NCBI GenBank assembly: GCA_025464925.1
Contig: JAODMS010000039.1
Span: forward strand, 1-22,532
Length of the DNA stretch: 22,532 bases
Direction: 5' to 3'
DNA from: Arthrobacter sp.
GTDB lineage: Bacteria > Actinomycetota > Actinomycetes > Actinomycetales > Micrococcaceae
Shown here: piece by piece, positions 15,508 through 22,532 of the stretch
Position numbering within the stretch: position 1 is the stretch's first letter
Layout of the letters: every line of letters starts with the position of its first letter
Notes under the pieces: model-generated
What the model was told of the DNA's origin: nothing
What the model saw: only the letters and a program-made list of their open reading frames with translations
The model's database searches: none
Program-made: the position numbers and the translations under genes

Positions 15508-16725
15508 TTAAACACTGCTAAGGGCCAAACGTTCGTGGGTCCGCGCGCGTGCCCACTTTTCAGCCTCCAGCACTGACTCCACCGTCAGCTTGGAGGAAGC
15601 TGTGTGTTCGCCGAGTACGGCTTCGATCGTATCCACAATGTCGGGAAAGCGGATCCGGCCCGCGTGGAATGCCATCACGGCCTCCTCGTTCGCGGCGTTG
15701 AAGACGGCCGGGAAGGTACTCCCCTGCGTAGCGGCGTCCTTCGCGAGGCCGACGGCGGGGAAGGCGGCGGTGTCCAGCGGTTCGAAGGTCCAGCTCGTGG
15801 CCTTGCTCCAGTCGCAGGCCGGGGCTGCTGCGGGAACGCGGTCCGGCCAGCCGAGGCCCAGGGCGATCGGCAGGCGCATGTCCGGCGGGGAGGCCTGGGC
15901 AATCGTGGATCCGTCGATGAACTGGACCATGGAGTGGACCACGGACTGCGGGTGGACCACGACGTCGATCCGGTCCAGCGGGATGTCGAAGAGCAGGTGC
16001 GCCTCGATCACCTCCAGTCCCTTGTTGACCAGGCTTGCGGAGTTGGTGGTGACCATCAGGCCCATATCCCAGGTGGGGTGGGCCAGGGCGTCCCGCGGGG
16101 AGACATGCTGCAGTTCCTCCCTGGTCTTGCCGCGGAACGGTCCTCCGGACGCGGTCAGGATCAGCCGATCCACCTCGGCGGCGGTGCCGGAGCGCAGGCA
16201 CTGGGCGATCGCGGAGTGTTCCGAATCCACCGGGACAATCTGGCCTTCGCGTGCCGCTGCCTTGACCAGCGAGCCGCCGACGATCAGGGATTCCTTGTTG
16301 GCCAAGGCCAGGGTTGCCCCGGATCCCAGCGCGGCCAGGGTGGGGGCCAGGCCGATCGAGCCGGTGATGCCGTTGAGCACGACGTCGGCGTCGATCTCCG
16401 CGATCCGGGTCGAGGCGTCCGGCCCGGAAAAGATTTCCGGACGGTACCCGGTCACTCCGGCCGCGCTGGCGGCGTCATCGATCAGGGACTGGAGCGCCGC
16501 GGCCCCGCCTGCGGCGACCCCCACGGCCCGGGCGCGTGTGTGCACGGCCTGCCGCGCCAGGAGTTCCAGGTTGCCGCCGCCGGCGCTCAGCGCCACGACC
16601 TCAAAAAGGTGCGGGGCGCCGTCGATGACGTCGATCGCCTGGGTGCCGATGGAACCGGTGGAGCCGAGGAGGACGATCCTGCGTGGCTGCCCGGAGGGGG
16701 AAGGGCTGGCGCCCGAAGTCTGCAT
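15508..16725 (-). CDS. dxr: 1-deoxy-D-xylulose-5-phosphate reductoisomerase
   Basis: Second enzyme of the MEP isoprenoid pathway, converting DXP to MEP with NADPH. The Rossmann nucleotide-binding motif [20 protein letters not shown] (~15-34), the catalytic and metal site region [15 protein letters not shown] (Asp and Glu ligands) and [17 protein letters not shown] (flexible loop) are characteristic. [31 protein letters not shown], cited here in outline, carries the second cluster of active-site residues (Asn, Lys, Glu). 405 aa is slightly long because of a low-complexity N-terminus. ATG 16725 is preceded by a -10-like GATACT, consistent with leaderless transcription of dxr-rseP. Confidence 0.98.
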   Translation of the reverse strand: MQTSGASPSPSGQPRRIVLLGSTGSIGTQAIDVIDGAPHLFEVVALSAGGGNLELLARQAVHTRARAVGVAAGGAAALQSLIDDAASAAGVTGYRPEIFSGPDASTRIAEIDADVVLNGITGSIGLAPTLAALGSGATLALANKESLIVGGSLVKAAAREGQIVPVDSEHSAIAQCLRSGTAAEVDRLILTASGGPFRGKTREELQHVSPRDALAHPTWDMGLMVTTNSASLVNKGLEVIEAHLLFDIPLDRIDVVVHPQSVVHSMVQFIDGSTIAQASPPDMRLPIALGLGWPDRVPAAAPACDWSKATSWTFEPLDTAAFPAVGLAKDAATQGSTFPAVFNAANEEAVMAFHAGRIRFPDIVDTIEAVLGEHTASSKLTVESVLEAEKWARARTHERLALSSV

Positions 16726-16737
16726 GGCTTAAGTATC
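16726..16737 (-). promoter_or_regulatory. -10 box of a leaderless start (dxr)
   Basis: GATACT (16737-16732) is followed by 6 nt and the ATG at 16725, without a Shine-Dalgarno. The -35 is weak. This could be the promoter of the dxr-rseP unit. Confidence 0.45.
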
Positions 16738-16773
16738 CCGCACGTCGTGCGGCGACCGACGCACCGGGTGGAC

Positions 16774-17517
16774 CTAGTTGAACGCCAGCTCCACTACTCC
16801 CTTGGTCATCGTGGACACCGCGCCCGCGTACGCAACGATGACGACCATCCTCCGGATGACCCCGGGCCGCACCCGCCCGGACAGGAGGTCACCGGCAGCG
16901 ATGCCGAGCACCATGGCCGCAAGGATGCTCAACCATTGCCAGCCCTCCAGGGCCGGAAGATGGCCGCCGGAAAACAGGTACTTCATCAGCAGCGAGGACA
17001 GTCCGGTGGTGACGAAGTAGGGCTGCAGGGTGGCGCCGAAGCTCTTCTGATCCCAGCGGGTGGCGATGGCATACGCAGTGATCGCGGGCCCGCCGACGCC
17101 GGCCGCCGCATTCATCAGGCCGCTGGAAAAACCCAGTGACACCATGGGCCCCGGGCCGGTAGCGCGCCACGAGCTCCGGTTCAGCCGCTGCGAGGCAAGC
17201 AGGGCGATGACGAGCAGCACCCCGATGCAGATTTCCAGGGGAGCCTCCGGGACGTTGCTCGCCAGCCACGCACCGGGAACGACGCCGGCCAGGGCAGAAA
17301 GGGCCAGCCCGGCGTAGCGCCGCCAGTTGACGTGCCGCCACACCCTGGACAGGATCAGCAGCGACGACGCCGCACCGCAGAGGTTGACGATCATCACCCC
17401 GTCAAAGGGACCCAGCAGCACCACCAGGACCGGGGACACGAGCAGGCCGAAGCCGAGCCCGGCCAGCCGCTGAGCCAATGCCCCGGCCACTACGGCGATG
17501 AGGACCAGAGCGAACAT
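16774..17517 (-). CDS. TauE/SafE (TSUP) family membrane exporter, second copy
   Basis: Polytopic membrane protein of 247 aa with about eight hydrophobic segments. The first repeat contains RLAGLGFGLLVSPVLVVLLGPFDGVMIVNL (~12-41, in outline) and the second MVSLGFSSGLMNAAAGVGGPAITAYAI, the duplicated TSUP pattern. It differs clearly from the other TSUP gene in this window (residue pattern and loop lengths), so the two are not recent duplicates. It lies 48 nt upstream of dxr on the same strand and is divergent from the lipase-maturation-factor-like gene. Substrate unknown; organic sulfonate or sulfite is only a family-level suggestion. Confidence 0.9.
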   Translation of the reverse strand: MFALVLIAVVAGALAQRLAGLGFGLLVSPVLVVLLGPFDGVMIVNLCGAASSLLILSRVWRHVNWRRYAGLALSALAGVVPGAWLASNVPEAPLEICIGVLLVIALLASQRLNRSSWRATGPGPMVSLGFSSGLMNAAAGVGGPAITAYAIATRWDQKSFGATLQPYFVTTGLSSLLMKYLFSGGHLPALEGWQWLSILAAMVLGIAAGDLLSGRVRPGVIRRMVVIVAYAGAVSTMTKGVVELAFN

Positions 17518-17529
17518 GATTTGATCCTA
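17518..17529 (-). promoter_or_regulatory. -10 box of a leaderless start (second TSUP gene)
   Basis: TAGGAT (17529-17524) is followed by 6 nt and the ATG at 17517. The -35 is weak. It stands back to back with the promoter of the divergent gene starting at 17585. Confidence 0.48.
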
Positions 17530-17549
17530 GTGCCGCCCGCCACCGCGGA

Positions 17550-17584
17550 TTGACGCGGTGCGGGGCAGGCGTAACGTGGACTGC
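17550..17584 (+). promoter_or_regulatory. near-consensus leaderless promoter (LMF-like gene)
   Basis: TTGACG (17550-17555), a 16-nt spacer, TAACGT (17572-17577) and 7 nt lead to GTG 17585. There is no Shine-Dalgarno. The arrangement decides the start codon in favour of 17585 over the in-frame ATG at 17558, which would lie inside the promoter. Confidence 0.68.
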
Positions 17585-19042
17585 GTGGAATGGACCGCCT
17601 GGCTCGACGCGCCGGAGTATGAGTTCGCCCGGCAGGTGCTCCAGCGCGGCATCGCCCTGCTCTACATCGTGGCCTTCCTCTCCTCGCACAACCAGTTTCC
17701 GGCCCTCCTCGGCGAGCGCGGCCTGCTGCCCGTTCCGGAGTATCTGGCCTTCAGCCGCCTGCGCAGGCCCACCCTGTTCCGCTGGCGCTACTCGGACCGG
17801 CTGCTTCGCGGCGTTTGCTGGATCGGAATGGCCATAGCCGCCACGCTCGTCCTTGGTTTGCCGCAGATGGGACCGCCGTGGGTTCCGATGCTCGCTTTCC
17901 TGGCCCTGTGGCTGCTGTACATGTCGATCGTCAACGTGGGACAGACGTTCTATGGCTTTGGCTGGGAGATGCTGCTGCTCGAGGCCGGGTTCATCGTGGC
18001 TTTCCTCGGCTCCGACCAGACGCCCCCGCCCAGGACGATCCTCATTCTGCTGGTCTGGCTGCTGTTTCGCCTCGAGTTCGGCGCCGGCCTGATCAAGATC
18101 CGTGGCGGCCGCGAGTGGCGGGACCTCACGGCGCTGTACTATCACCACGAGACCCAGCCGATGCCCGGGCCGCTGAGCCGGCAGGCACATCTGCTGCCCA
18201 GGCCCGTGCACCGGCTGGAGGTCCTTGGCAACCATTTCGCCCAGCTGGTGGTGCCCTTCTTTCTTTTCGCCCCGCAGCCCCTGGCGAGTGTCGCGGCGGG
18301 GATCGTTCTCTTCACCCAGCTCTGGCTGGTGGTGACGGGGAACTTTGCGTGGCTCAATTGGATGGCGATCCTGCTTGCCTTCGCCGCTGTCAGTGACCCG
18401 GTGGCGCACGCGCTGCTGCCGGCCCTCCCGCTCGACTGGCACGCCGGCAGCGCCGGCGCCGGCCCGACCCCTGTCTGGTGGCAGGCGATCGTCCTCGCGG
18501 CCACGGTGCTCCTGCTGGTGCTCAGCTACCGGCCGATCCTGAACCTGCTCTCCCGCCAGCAGCTGATGAACGCCAGTTTCAACCGCTGGCAACTGGGCAA
18601 CACCTACGGCGCCTTCGGCACTGTCACGAAGAGGCGGATCGAGATTGTGGTGGAGGGTACCCTCGACGCGGACCCCAGCGACGACGCCGACTGGCGGGAG
18701 TACCACTTCAAGGGAAAGCCCGGCAGCGTCCGATGTGTCCCGCGCCAATGGGCCCCCTACCACCTGCGGCTCGACTGGCTGATGTGGTTCCTTCCGCTGC
18801 GCACCGTGCACGAGGAATGGTTCTATGCCTTCCTGGCCAGGCTGCTGATGGCTGATCGGCCCGTGCTGCGCCTGTTGAGCCATGATCCGTTCGACGGCGA
18901 GCGGCCCCACTGGGTGCGGGCCCGCAGTTATCTGTACCGCTTCTCAAGCCGGGCGGAGTTCCGGGAGACCGGCGGGGAGCGGTGGATCCGGATACCGCTG
19001 ACGGAAGCCATTCCGCCGTTGTCCCTGCGGTCCGGAGCCTGA
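17585..19042 (+). CDS. Lipase maturation factor (LMF) family membrane protein
   Basis: Bacterial homologue of vertebrate LMF1/2, ER membrane proteins needed for lipase folding; the bacterial function is not known. The N-terminal ~330 residues contain multiple hydrophobic helices, with family-type motifs LLYMSIVNVGQTFYGFGWEM, LFRLEFGAGLIKIRGG, and EWRDLTALYYHHETQPMPGP. The C-terminal soluble part has NTYGAFGTVTKRRIEIVVEG, EYHFKGKPG and APYHLRLDWLMWF, all typical of LMF. With GTG 17585 the protein is 485 aa. It is divergent from the second TSUP gene and convergent with tctA, from which it is separated by a long perfect palindrome. Confidence 0.93.
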   Translation: MEWTAWLDAPEYEFARQVLQRGIALLYIVAFLSSHNQFPALLGERGLLPVPEYLAFSRLRRPTLFRWRYSDRLLRGVCWIGMAIAATLVLGLPQMGPPWVPMLAFLALWLLYMSIVNVGQTFYGFGWEMLLLEAGFIVAFLGSDQTPPPRTILILLVWLLFRLEFGAGLIKIRGGREWRDLTALYYHHETQPMPGPLSRQAHLLPRPVHRLEVLGNHFAQLVVPFFLFAPQPLASVAAGIVLFTQLWLVVTGNFAWLNWMAILLAFAAVSDPVAHALLPALPLDWHAGSAGAGPTPVWWQAIVLAATVLLLVLSYRPILNLLSRQQLMNASFNRWQLGNTYGAFGTVTKRRIEIVVEGTLDADPSDDADWREYHFKGKPGSVRCVPRQWAPYHLRLDWLMWFLPLRTVHEEWFYAFLARLLMADRPVLRLLSHDPFDGERPHWVRARSYLYRFSSRAEFRETGGERWIRIPLTEAIPPLSLRSGA

Positions 19043-19049
19043 ACCCGAA

Positions 19050-19089
19050 CGGCCCGGAGGAGGCGGAACGTTCCGCCTCCTCCGGGCCG
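19050..19089. terminator. perfect 40-bp palindrome, probable bidirectional terminator
   Basis: A 20-bp arm beginning CGGCCCGGAGG (19050) meets its exact reverse complement at the centre AACGTT (19067-19072), with no unpaired loop in the DNA. It lies 8 bp after the LMF-like stop codon and 26 bp before the tctA stop, between convergent genes, so it suits a two-way terminator. No U-tract follows on either strand. Confidence 0.7.
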
Positions 19090-19114
19090 CAGCCGCGGTG
19101 TCACCGGCCCGGGA

Positions 19115-20647
19115 TCAGGCGGAAACCTGCTCCTTCGCCGCGACTGTTTCCATGGCCGACTGGCGCCGCCGCAACCACCAGGAGCCGACAAAGATCAGGG
19201 CCATGGAGGCGTAGACAACCACCGCGAACGGTGAGGAGACCAGGGTGGCGGGATCATTCTGCGACAGCTGCAGGGAGCGCCGCAGCTGCACTTCGAACAT
19301 CGGCCCCAGGATCATGGCCACCACCATGGGCGCCACCGGATAGCCGTAGCGCCGCATGAAGTAGCCCAGGATGCCGACCACCAGCAGGACGCCGACGTCG
19401 CTCGCCGTGAAGTTCACCGAATAGGCACCCAACGCGGCAAAAACCAGGATGCCGGCGTACAGGTAGGGGCGCGGGATCTGCAGGATCTTCACCCATAGCC
19501 CCACCAGCGGCAGGTTCAGTACCAGGAGCATCAGGTTGCCCACGTAGAGCGAGGCAATCAGCGTCCACACGAGGGCGCCCTGGTTTTCGAACAGGAGCGG
19601 CCCGGGCTGGATCTGGTACCGCTGGAAAGCGGTCAGCATCATCGCGGCCGTTGCAGTGGTCGGGATGCCGAGCGTCAGCAGCGGCACCAGGACCCCGGCG
19701 GCCGCAGCATTGTTCGCCGCCTCCGGCCCGGCCACCCCTTCGATGGCTCCCTTGCCGAACTCGGCCTTGTACTTGCCCTTGGCCAGTTTCCTTTCGGCCG
19801 CATAGGACAGGAACGTGGAGACGTCCGCCCCGCCGGCCGGCACGGTGCCGATGGGGAATCCGATGAACGTGCCGCGCAGCCACGGCTTCCAGGACCGCTT
19901 CCAGTCTTCCTTGGACAGCCAGGCGTTCTTGCCCTTGCTGACCGGGATGACCTCGACCGGACCGTGCCGGAGCTTGGAGGCGACGTAGAGTGCCTCGCCG
20001 AGGGCAAAAAGCCCCACCGCCACCAGGACCATGTCGATGCCGTCCACCAGGGTGGGGTTGTCGAAGGTGAAGCGTTGCTGGGCGGTGCTGTCATCGATGC
20101 CGATCAGGCCGATGAAGAGTCCCAGGGACAGGGAGGCCAGGCCCCGCAGCACAGACGATCCCAGGAGTGCGCCCACGGTGAGGAAGGCCACCACCATCAG
20201 CGCCACGTAGTCCACGGGTCCCAGCCCCACGGCCAGTTCGGCGACGACGGGCGCCAGAAAGGTCAGCAGGACGGTGGCGATGGTGCCCGCGACGAAGGAG
20301 CCGATGGCCGCCGTCGCAAGTGCCGCCGCTCCCCTGCCGGCCTTGGCCATTTTGTTGCCCTCGAGCGCCGTCACGATCGAGGACGACTCCCCCGGCGTGT
20401 TGAGCAGGATCGAGGTGGTGGAGCCGCCATACATGCCGCCGTAGTAGATGCCCGCGAACACGATCAGCGCCGCCGCCGGGTCCAGTGCGTAGGTGATGGG
20501 CATCAGAAGTGCAACGGTCATTGCGGGGCCGATGCCCGGCAGGACCCCGACGGCGGTGCCGACGAAGACGCCGCCGAGGGCGTACAGCAGGTAGACCGGC
20601 TGCAGCGCCGTGGCAAAGCCCTCAAGAAGAAGCAGGAAGCTATCCAT
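19115..20647 (-). CDS. tctA: Tripartite tricarboxylate transporter, large permease subunit TctA
   Basis: Large membrane subunit of the TTT transporter for citrate-like tricarboxylates, working with TctB and the binding protein TctC. It has about 11-12 hydrophobic helices in 510 aa. The conserved N-terminal stretches [20 protein letters not shown] and [20 protein letters not shown] are diagnostic, and the second repeat contains [19 protein letters not shown] and [16 protein letters not shown] chose ATG 20647 ([15 protein letters not shown]), the family's usual start. An upstream extension in this frame is Cys/Arg/Ser-rich and is a shadow of tctB. It overlaps the tctB stop by 8 nt, indicating coupling. 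Confidence 0.96.
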   Translation of the reverse strand: MDSFLLLLEGFATALQPVYLLYALGGVFVGTAVGVLPGIGPAMTVALLMPITYALDPAAALIVFAGIYYGGMYGGSTTSILLNTPGESSSIVTALEGNKMAKAGRGAAALATAAIGSFVAGTIATVLLTFLAPVVAELAVGLGPVDYVALMVVAFLTVGALLGSSVLRGLASLSLGLFIGLIGIDDSTAQQRFTFDNPTLVDGIDMVLVAVGLFALGEALYVASKLRHGPVEVIPVSKGKNAWLSKEDWKRSWKPWLRGTFIGFPIGTVPAGGADVSTFLSYAAERKLAKGKYKAEFGKGAIEGVAGPEAANNAAAAGVLVPLLTLGIPTTATAAMMLTAFQRYQIQPGPLLFENQGALVWTLIASLYVGNLMLLVLNLPLVGLWVKILQIPRPYLYAGILVFAALGAYSVNFTASDVGVLLVVGILGYFMRRYGYPVAPMVVAMILGPMFEVQLRRSLQLSQNDPATLVSSPFAVVVYASMALIFVGSWWLRRRQSAMETVAAKEQVSA

Positions 20648-21161
20648 TGAAGAACGGCACCCCCTCGAGCAGCGGTCCCGGCGGCAGGGAGACACCCAGC
20701 AGTCCGCCGAAGACATACTGCAGCACCAGTGCGAGCACGATGGAGATTCCCACCGCACGCCAGAGCGGCTTGGCCTGCAGGGACCAGGCGGCGCCGCTGA
20801 ACAGCACGGCGGCGGCGATGGGCCAGCCCGCCGGTTCAATCAGGAAGATGTGCAGCACCACGAAACCGACAAGCTTGGCCAGCGCGGCCCAGTCGGTCTT
20901 GGCGGACACGTCCAGGTCTTCACCCTCCTCGGCCTGCCCGATTCTGCCGCGGAGCACCTGGACGATGATGCCGGCACCGAAAACCACCAGCATGCCGCAC
21001 ACGATATAGGGGAAGGCTCGGGGTCCGATGCCGGTCTCCGACGGCGGGATCGGGATCGACCCCGCCGTCAGGAGACCCGCTGCGCCCACGCTGACGAACA
21101 ACAGGGCGAAGAGAATCTCTCCGGTCCGTTGTTTGGCGGGCATTGTTGCGTGCGCGGGCAT
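20640..21161 (-). CDS. tctB: Tripartite tricarboxylate transporter, small subunit TctB
   Basis: Small membrane subunit of the TTT system, 173 aa with four hydrophobic helices: [63 protein letters not shown] (in outline), and a C-terminal pair ending [29 protein letters not shown] and [13 protein letters not shown] match the TctB pattern. The ATG at 21161 is 2 nt after the tctC stop; a second in-frame ATG at 21143 is possible because the start region is duplicated. No Shine-Dalgarno is visible, so translation probably depends on coupling to tctC. Confidence 0.9.
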   Translation of the reverse strand: MPAHATMPAKQRTGEILFALLFVSVGAAGLLTAGSIPIPPSETGIGPRAFPYIVCGMLVVFGAGIIVQVLRGRIGQAEEGEDLDVSAKTDWAALAKLVGFVVLHIFLIEPAGWPIAAAVLFSGAAWSLQAKPLWRAVGISIVLALVLQYVFGGLLGVSLPPGPLLEGVPFFNG

Positions 21162-21163
21162 TG

Positions 21164-22179
21164 TTACTTGACCAGGCCGATCTCGCTCAGCGTGGTCTTG
21201 ACCTTGGCAATGTCCTCGGCGAGGAAGGTCTTGAAGGCATCGCCGGCCAGGAAGGCATCGTCCCAGTTGTTCTTGGCGAGCGTGGTCTTCCAGGCTTCGC
21301 TCTCGTGCAGCTTGGTGACGACGTCGGTCAGCTTGGCGCGCTGGGCGTCATCGATGGACCCGGGCGCCACCACGCCGCGCCAGTTGGTCAGCACGACGTC
21401 GATGCCCTGGTCCTTGAGCGGCTTGACCCCGGGCAGCGCGGGAGCCTCGGCCGAGCCGGACACGGCCAGCGCGCGGACCTTGCCCGCCTTGACCTGCTCG
21501 GCGTATTCGCCGACGCCCGAGATGCCGGCCTGGACCTTGTTGCCCAACAGCGCCGCGATGGATTCGCCGCCCCGGAGTAGCCGATGTAGTTCAGCTTGTC
21601 CGCTGCGACGCCTTGGGACTTGAGGATCTGGCCGGCCAGGATGTGGTCGGCGCCGCCGGCGGATCCGCCGGTGATCGCAACGCCCTTGCCGGTGGCCTTG
21701 ATGTCCTCCACCAGGTCTGCAACAGACTGGTACTTGGACGACGCCGGCACCACGAGGACGAGCGGCTCTTCGGTCAGGCGCGCAATGGGGGTGGTGTCCT
21801 CCAGGCGGGTCTGCGCCGCGTTCGTCTCCACAGCCCCCACCATGACGTAGCCCATCACCATGAGCGTGTTGACGTCCTTTTCGGTGGCCAGCTGTGCCAG
21901 CCCGTTCGTTCCGCCGCCGCCGCCGACGTTCGTGACCTGGGCCGAGGACACGATCTTGTTGGACTGCAGGTCCTGCTGCATGGCGCGGCCGGTCTGGTCC
22001 CAGCCGCCGCCCGGGTTGGCCGGAACAATGATGCTGAGCTTCTTGATCGGCTCCGCGCCGGCGGACTGGCCGGCGCCTGTGCCGGTTCCCCCGCCGGCGC
22101 AGGCCGACATGGCCAGAACGACGCCGGCGGCCCCCGCCGCGAGGGCGGCCCGGCGGGTGAAGTTGAACTGGAAAGTCAT
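21164..22179 (-). pseudogene. tctC: TctC tricarboxylate-binding lipoprotein, broken by a one-base frameshift
   Basis: Extracytoplasmic solute-binding receptor of the TTT system. ATG 22179 has AAGGAG (22190-22185) 5 nt upstream. The signal peptide begins MTFQFNFTRRAALAAG, with a twin arginine and a lipobox ending MSAC, so it is probably a lipoprotein, perhaps Tat-exported. The first frame gives normal TctC sequence (IIVPANPGGGWDQTGR, NVGGGGGTNGL, GGSAGGADHILAGQ) up to NYIGYSG. It then runs out of frame, while the normal continuation GESIAALLGNKVQAGISGV follows in another frame to the stop at 21164. One missing base in the G4 run (CCCC at 21570-21573 on plus) explains it; restored length would be about 338 aa. 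Real mutation or sequencing error cannot be told apart here. Confidence 0.9.
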
Positions 22180-22197
22180 TGGTTCTCCTTGTACGAA

Positions 22198-22213
22198 TGT
22201 GATGCACATCATT
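22198..22213. promoter_or_regulatory. degenerate CRP/GlxR-type site upstream of tctC
   Basis: TGTGA-N6-TCATT at 22198-22213 matches 8 of 10 positions of the TGTGA-N6-TCACA consensus. It lies 19 nt upstream of the tctC start codon. Confidence 0.35.
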
Positions 22214-22280
22214 GGAATCACTTCCCCGACCCTAGGAGCGGCCCGGAACGCCGTACAGCATTTGGACGTAGAGGTAGTAG

Positions 22281-22295
22281 TGGTCATATTGGTCA
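22281..22295. promoter_or_regulatory. direct repeat TGGTCA-N3-TGGTCA
   Basis: Two TGGTCA copies (22281-22286 and 22290-22295) lie in the middle of the 173-nt region between the divergent tctC and sensor-kinase genes. Short spaced direct repeats are typical of response-regulator sites, so a CitB-like regulator is a candidate binder. This is inference. Confidence 0.3.
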
Positions 22296-22343
22296 CGGCT
22301 GGAACGGCCGGATTCCGCCGGGATAAGTTTCCTTGGATGGAAC

Positions 22344-22365
22344 AATTGTGACATGGTTCACAATT
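22344..22365. promoter_or_regulatory. CRP/GlxR-type palindrome over the sensor-kinase start codon
   Basis: AATTGTGA (22344-22351), CATGGT, TCACAATT (22358-22365) form a perfect 8-bp inverted repeat with a 6-nt spacer. The core is exactly TGTGA-N6-TCACA, the consensus of Crp and of actinobacterial GlxR. The ATG of the kinase (22353) lies in the spacer, so binding should block that promoter or its early transcription, while it could affect tctC differently. Confidence 0.7.
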
Positions 22366-22532
22366 TTCCTCTTCGCTTCCAACTGGTCGCCCTGCAGCTC
22401 GGAATAGTCCTGGCTGTCCTCGCGGCGGTGGGGGCTGTGACCATCCGGATGCAGGAGCAGCAGCTCAGGGACGCCTACAAGGGCAGGCTGATCGGCGTGG
22501 CCGAAAGCGTGGCCCGGCTCCCGTCCGTGGTC
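22353..22532 (+). CDS. CitA/DcuS-type sensor histidine kinase, N-terminal fragment
   Basis: Only the first 60 codons are in the window. They read MVHNFPLRFQLVALQLGIVL, then a hydrophobic membrane helix (about 10-30) and an extracytoplasmic start RMQEQQLRDAYKGRLIGVAE ending VARLPSVV. This is the usual beginning of CitA/DcuS kinases, whose periplasmic PAS domain senses citrate or C4-dicarboxylates; the 'A-x-x-V-A-x-x-P-x-V' pattern is characteristic. It is divergent from tctCBA. In Corynebacterium glutamicum the CitAB system activates tctCBA, which supports the same role here. A response regulator is expected to follow beyond the edge. Confidence 0.82.
   Translation, partial: MVHNFPLRFQLVALQLGIVLAVLAAVGAVTIRMQEQQLRDAYKGRLIGVAESVARLPSVV

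Noticed and set aside
7035..17517. Two TauE/SafE genes as a recent duplication
   Set aside because: Their residue patterns and loop lengths differ widely, so they look like separate subfamilies that happen to fall in one window.
20648..20839. N-terminal extension of tctA
   Set aside because: The 64 extra residues are Cys/Ser/Arg-rich, overlap tctB in another frame, and precede the canonical TctA start [10 protein letters not shown].
22180..22296. N-terminal extension of tctC starting MTNMTTTT
   Set aside because: The ATG at 22179 has an ideal Shine-Dalgarno and starts a proper signal peptide; the extension has none.

Overview
High-GC, densely packed bacterial chromosome. The gene content and order (rimP-nusA-ylxR, a DUF4439 ferritin-like gene divergent from rimP, dxr-rseP...ispG-GNAT(DUF4081)-proS) point to an actinobacterium, most likely Micrococcaceae (Arthrobacter/Pseudarthrobacter-like). 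This is a judgement from gene order and protein character, not from a database search. Many starts lack a Shine-Dalgarno sequence and instead have a TAnnnT-like -10 box 6-7 nt before the start codon, as expected for leaderless mRNAs, which are common in Actinobacteria.

Layout. 1-2246 (minus): rimP, nusA, ylxR, with infB expected just beyond the left edge; this is the translation/transcription core operon. 2353-5526 (plus): a membrane-anchored ferritin-like DUF4439 protein, a VIT/CCC1-type Fe/Mn transporter and an APH(6)-like kinase. 5563-7829 (minus): a PLP-dependent amino-acid decarboxylase-family protein and a TauE/SafE exporter. 7848-16725 is mainly minus strand: proS, a DUF4081 GNAT acetyltransferase, ispG, then a roughly 2.2 kb accessory stretch, then rseP and dxr. 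The accessory stretch holds yciI-like, a DUF3307-like membrane protein, a SatD-like HTH protein, and on the plus strand a histidine-less Hpt-like protein. dxr and ispG belong to the MEP isoprenoid pathway. 16774-17517 (minus) is a second TauE/SafE exporter, divergent from a lipase-maturation-factor-like membrane protein (plus). 19115-22179 (minus): tctC-tctB-tctA, a tripartite tricarboxylate transporter, with tctC broken by a one-base frameshift. 22353 to the end (plus): the N-terminus of a CitA/DcuS-type sensor kinase, divergent from tctCBA.

Most interesting points. (1) A SatD-like protein whose N-terminal half looks like a diverged nucleotide-cyclase/GGDEF-type palm (early Asp, GDE hairpin, GIGVG strand), fused to an HTH. 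It overlaps by 4 nt a shortened DUF3307-like membrane partner and sits behind a near-consensus leaderless promoter flanked by operator-like repeats. (2) An exact TGTGA-N6-TCACA (CRP/GlxR-type) palindrome on the start codon of the citrate-type sensor kinase, with a degenerate second copy before tctC. (3) The tctC frameshift. (4) A perfect 40-bp palindrome between two convergent genes. (5) The pseudo-Hpt protein with an unsettled start.

No rRNA, tRNA, CRISPR array, insertion sequence, integrase or phage gene is visible. No gene-free stretch exceeds 300 bases; the longest gaps (428-648, 9660-9835, 13468-13649, 22180-22352) are described in the features.
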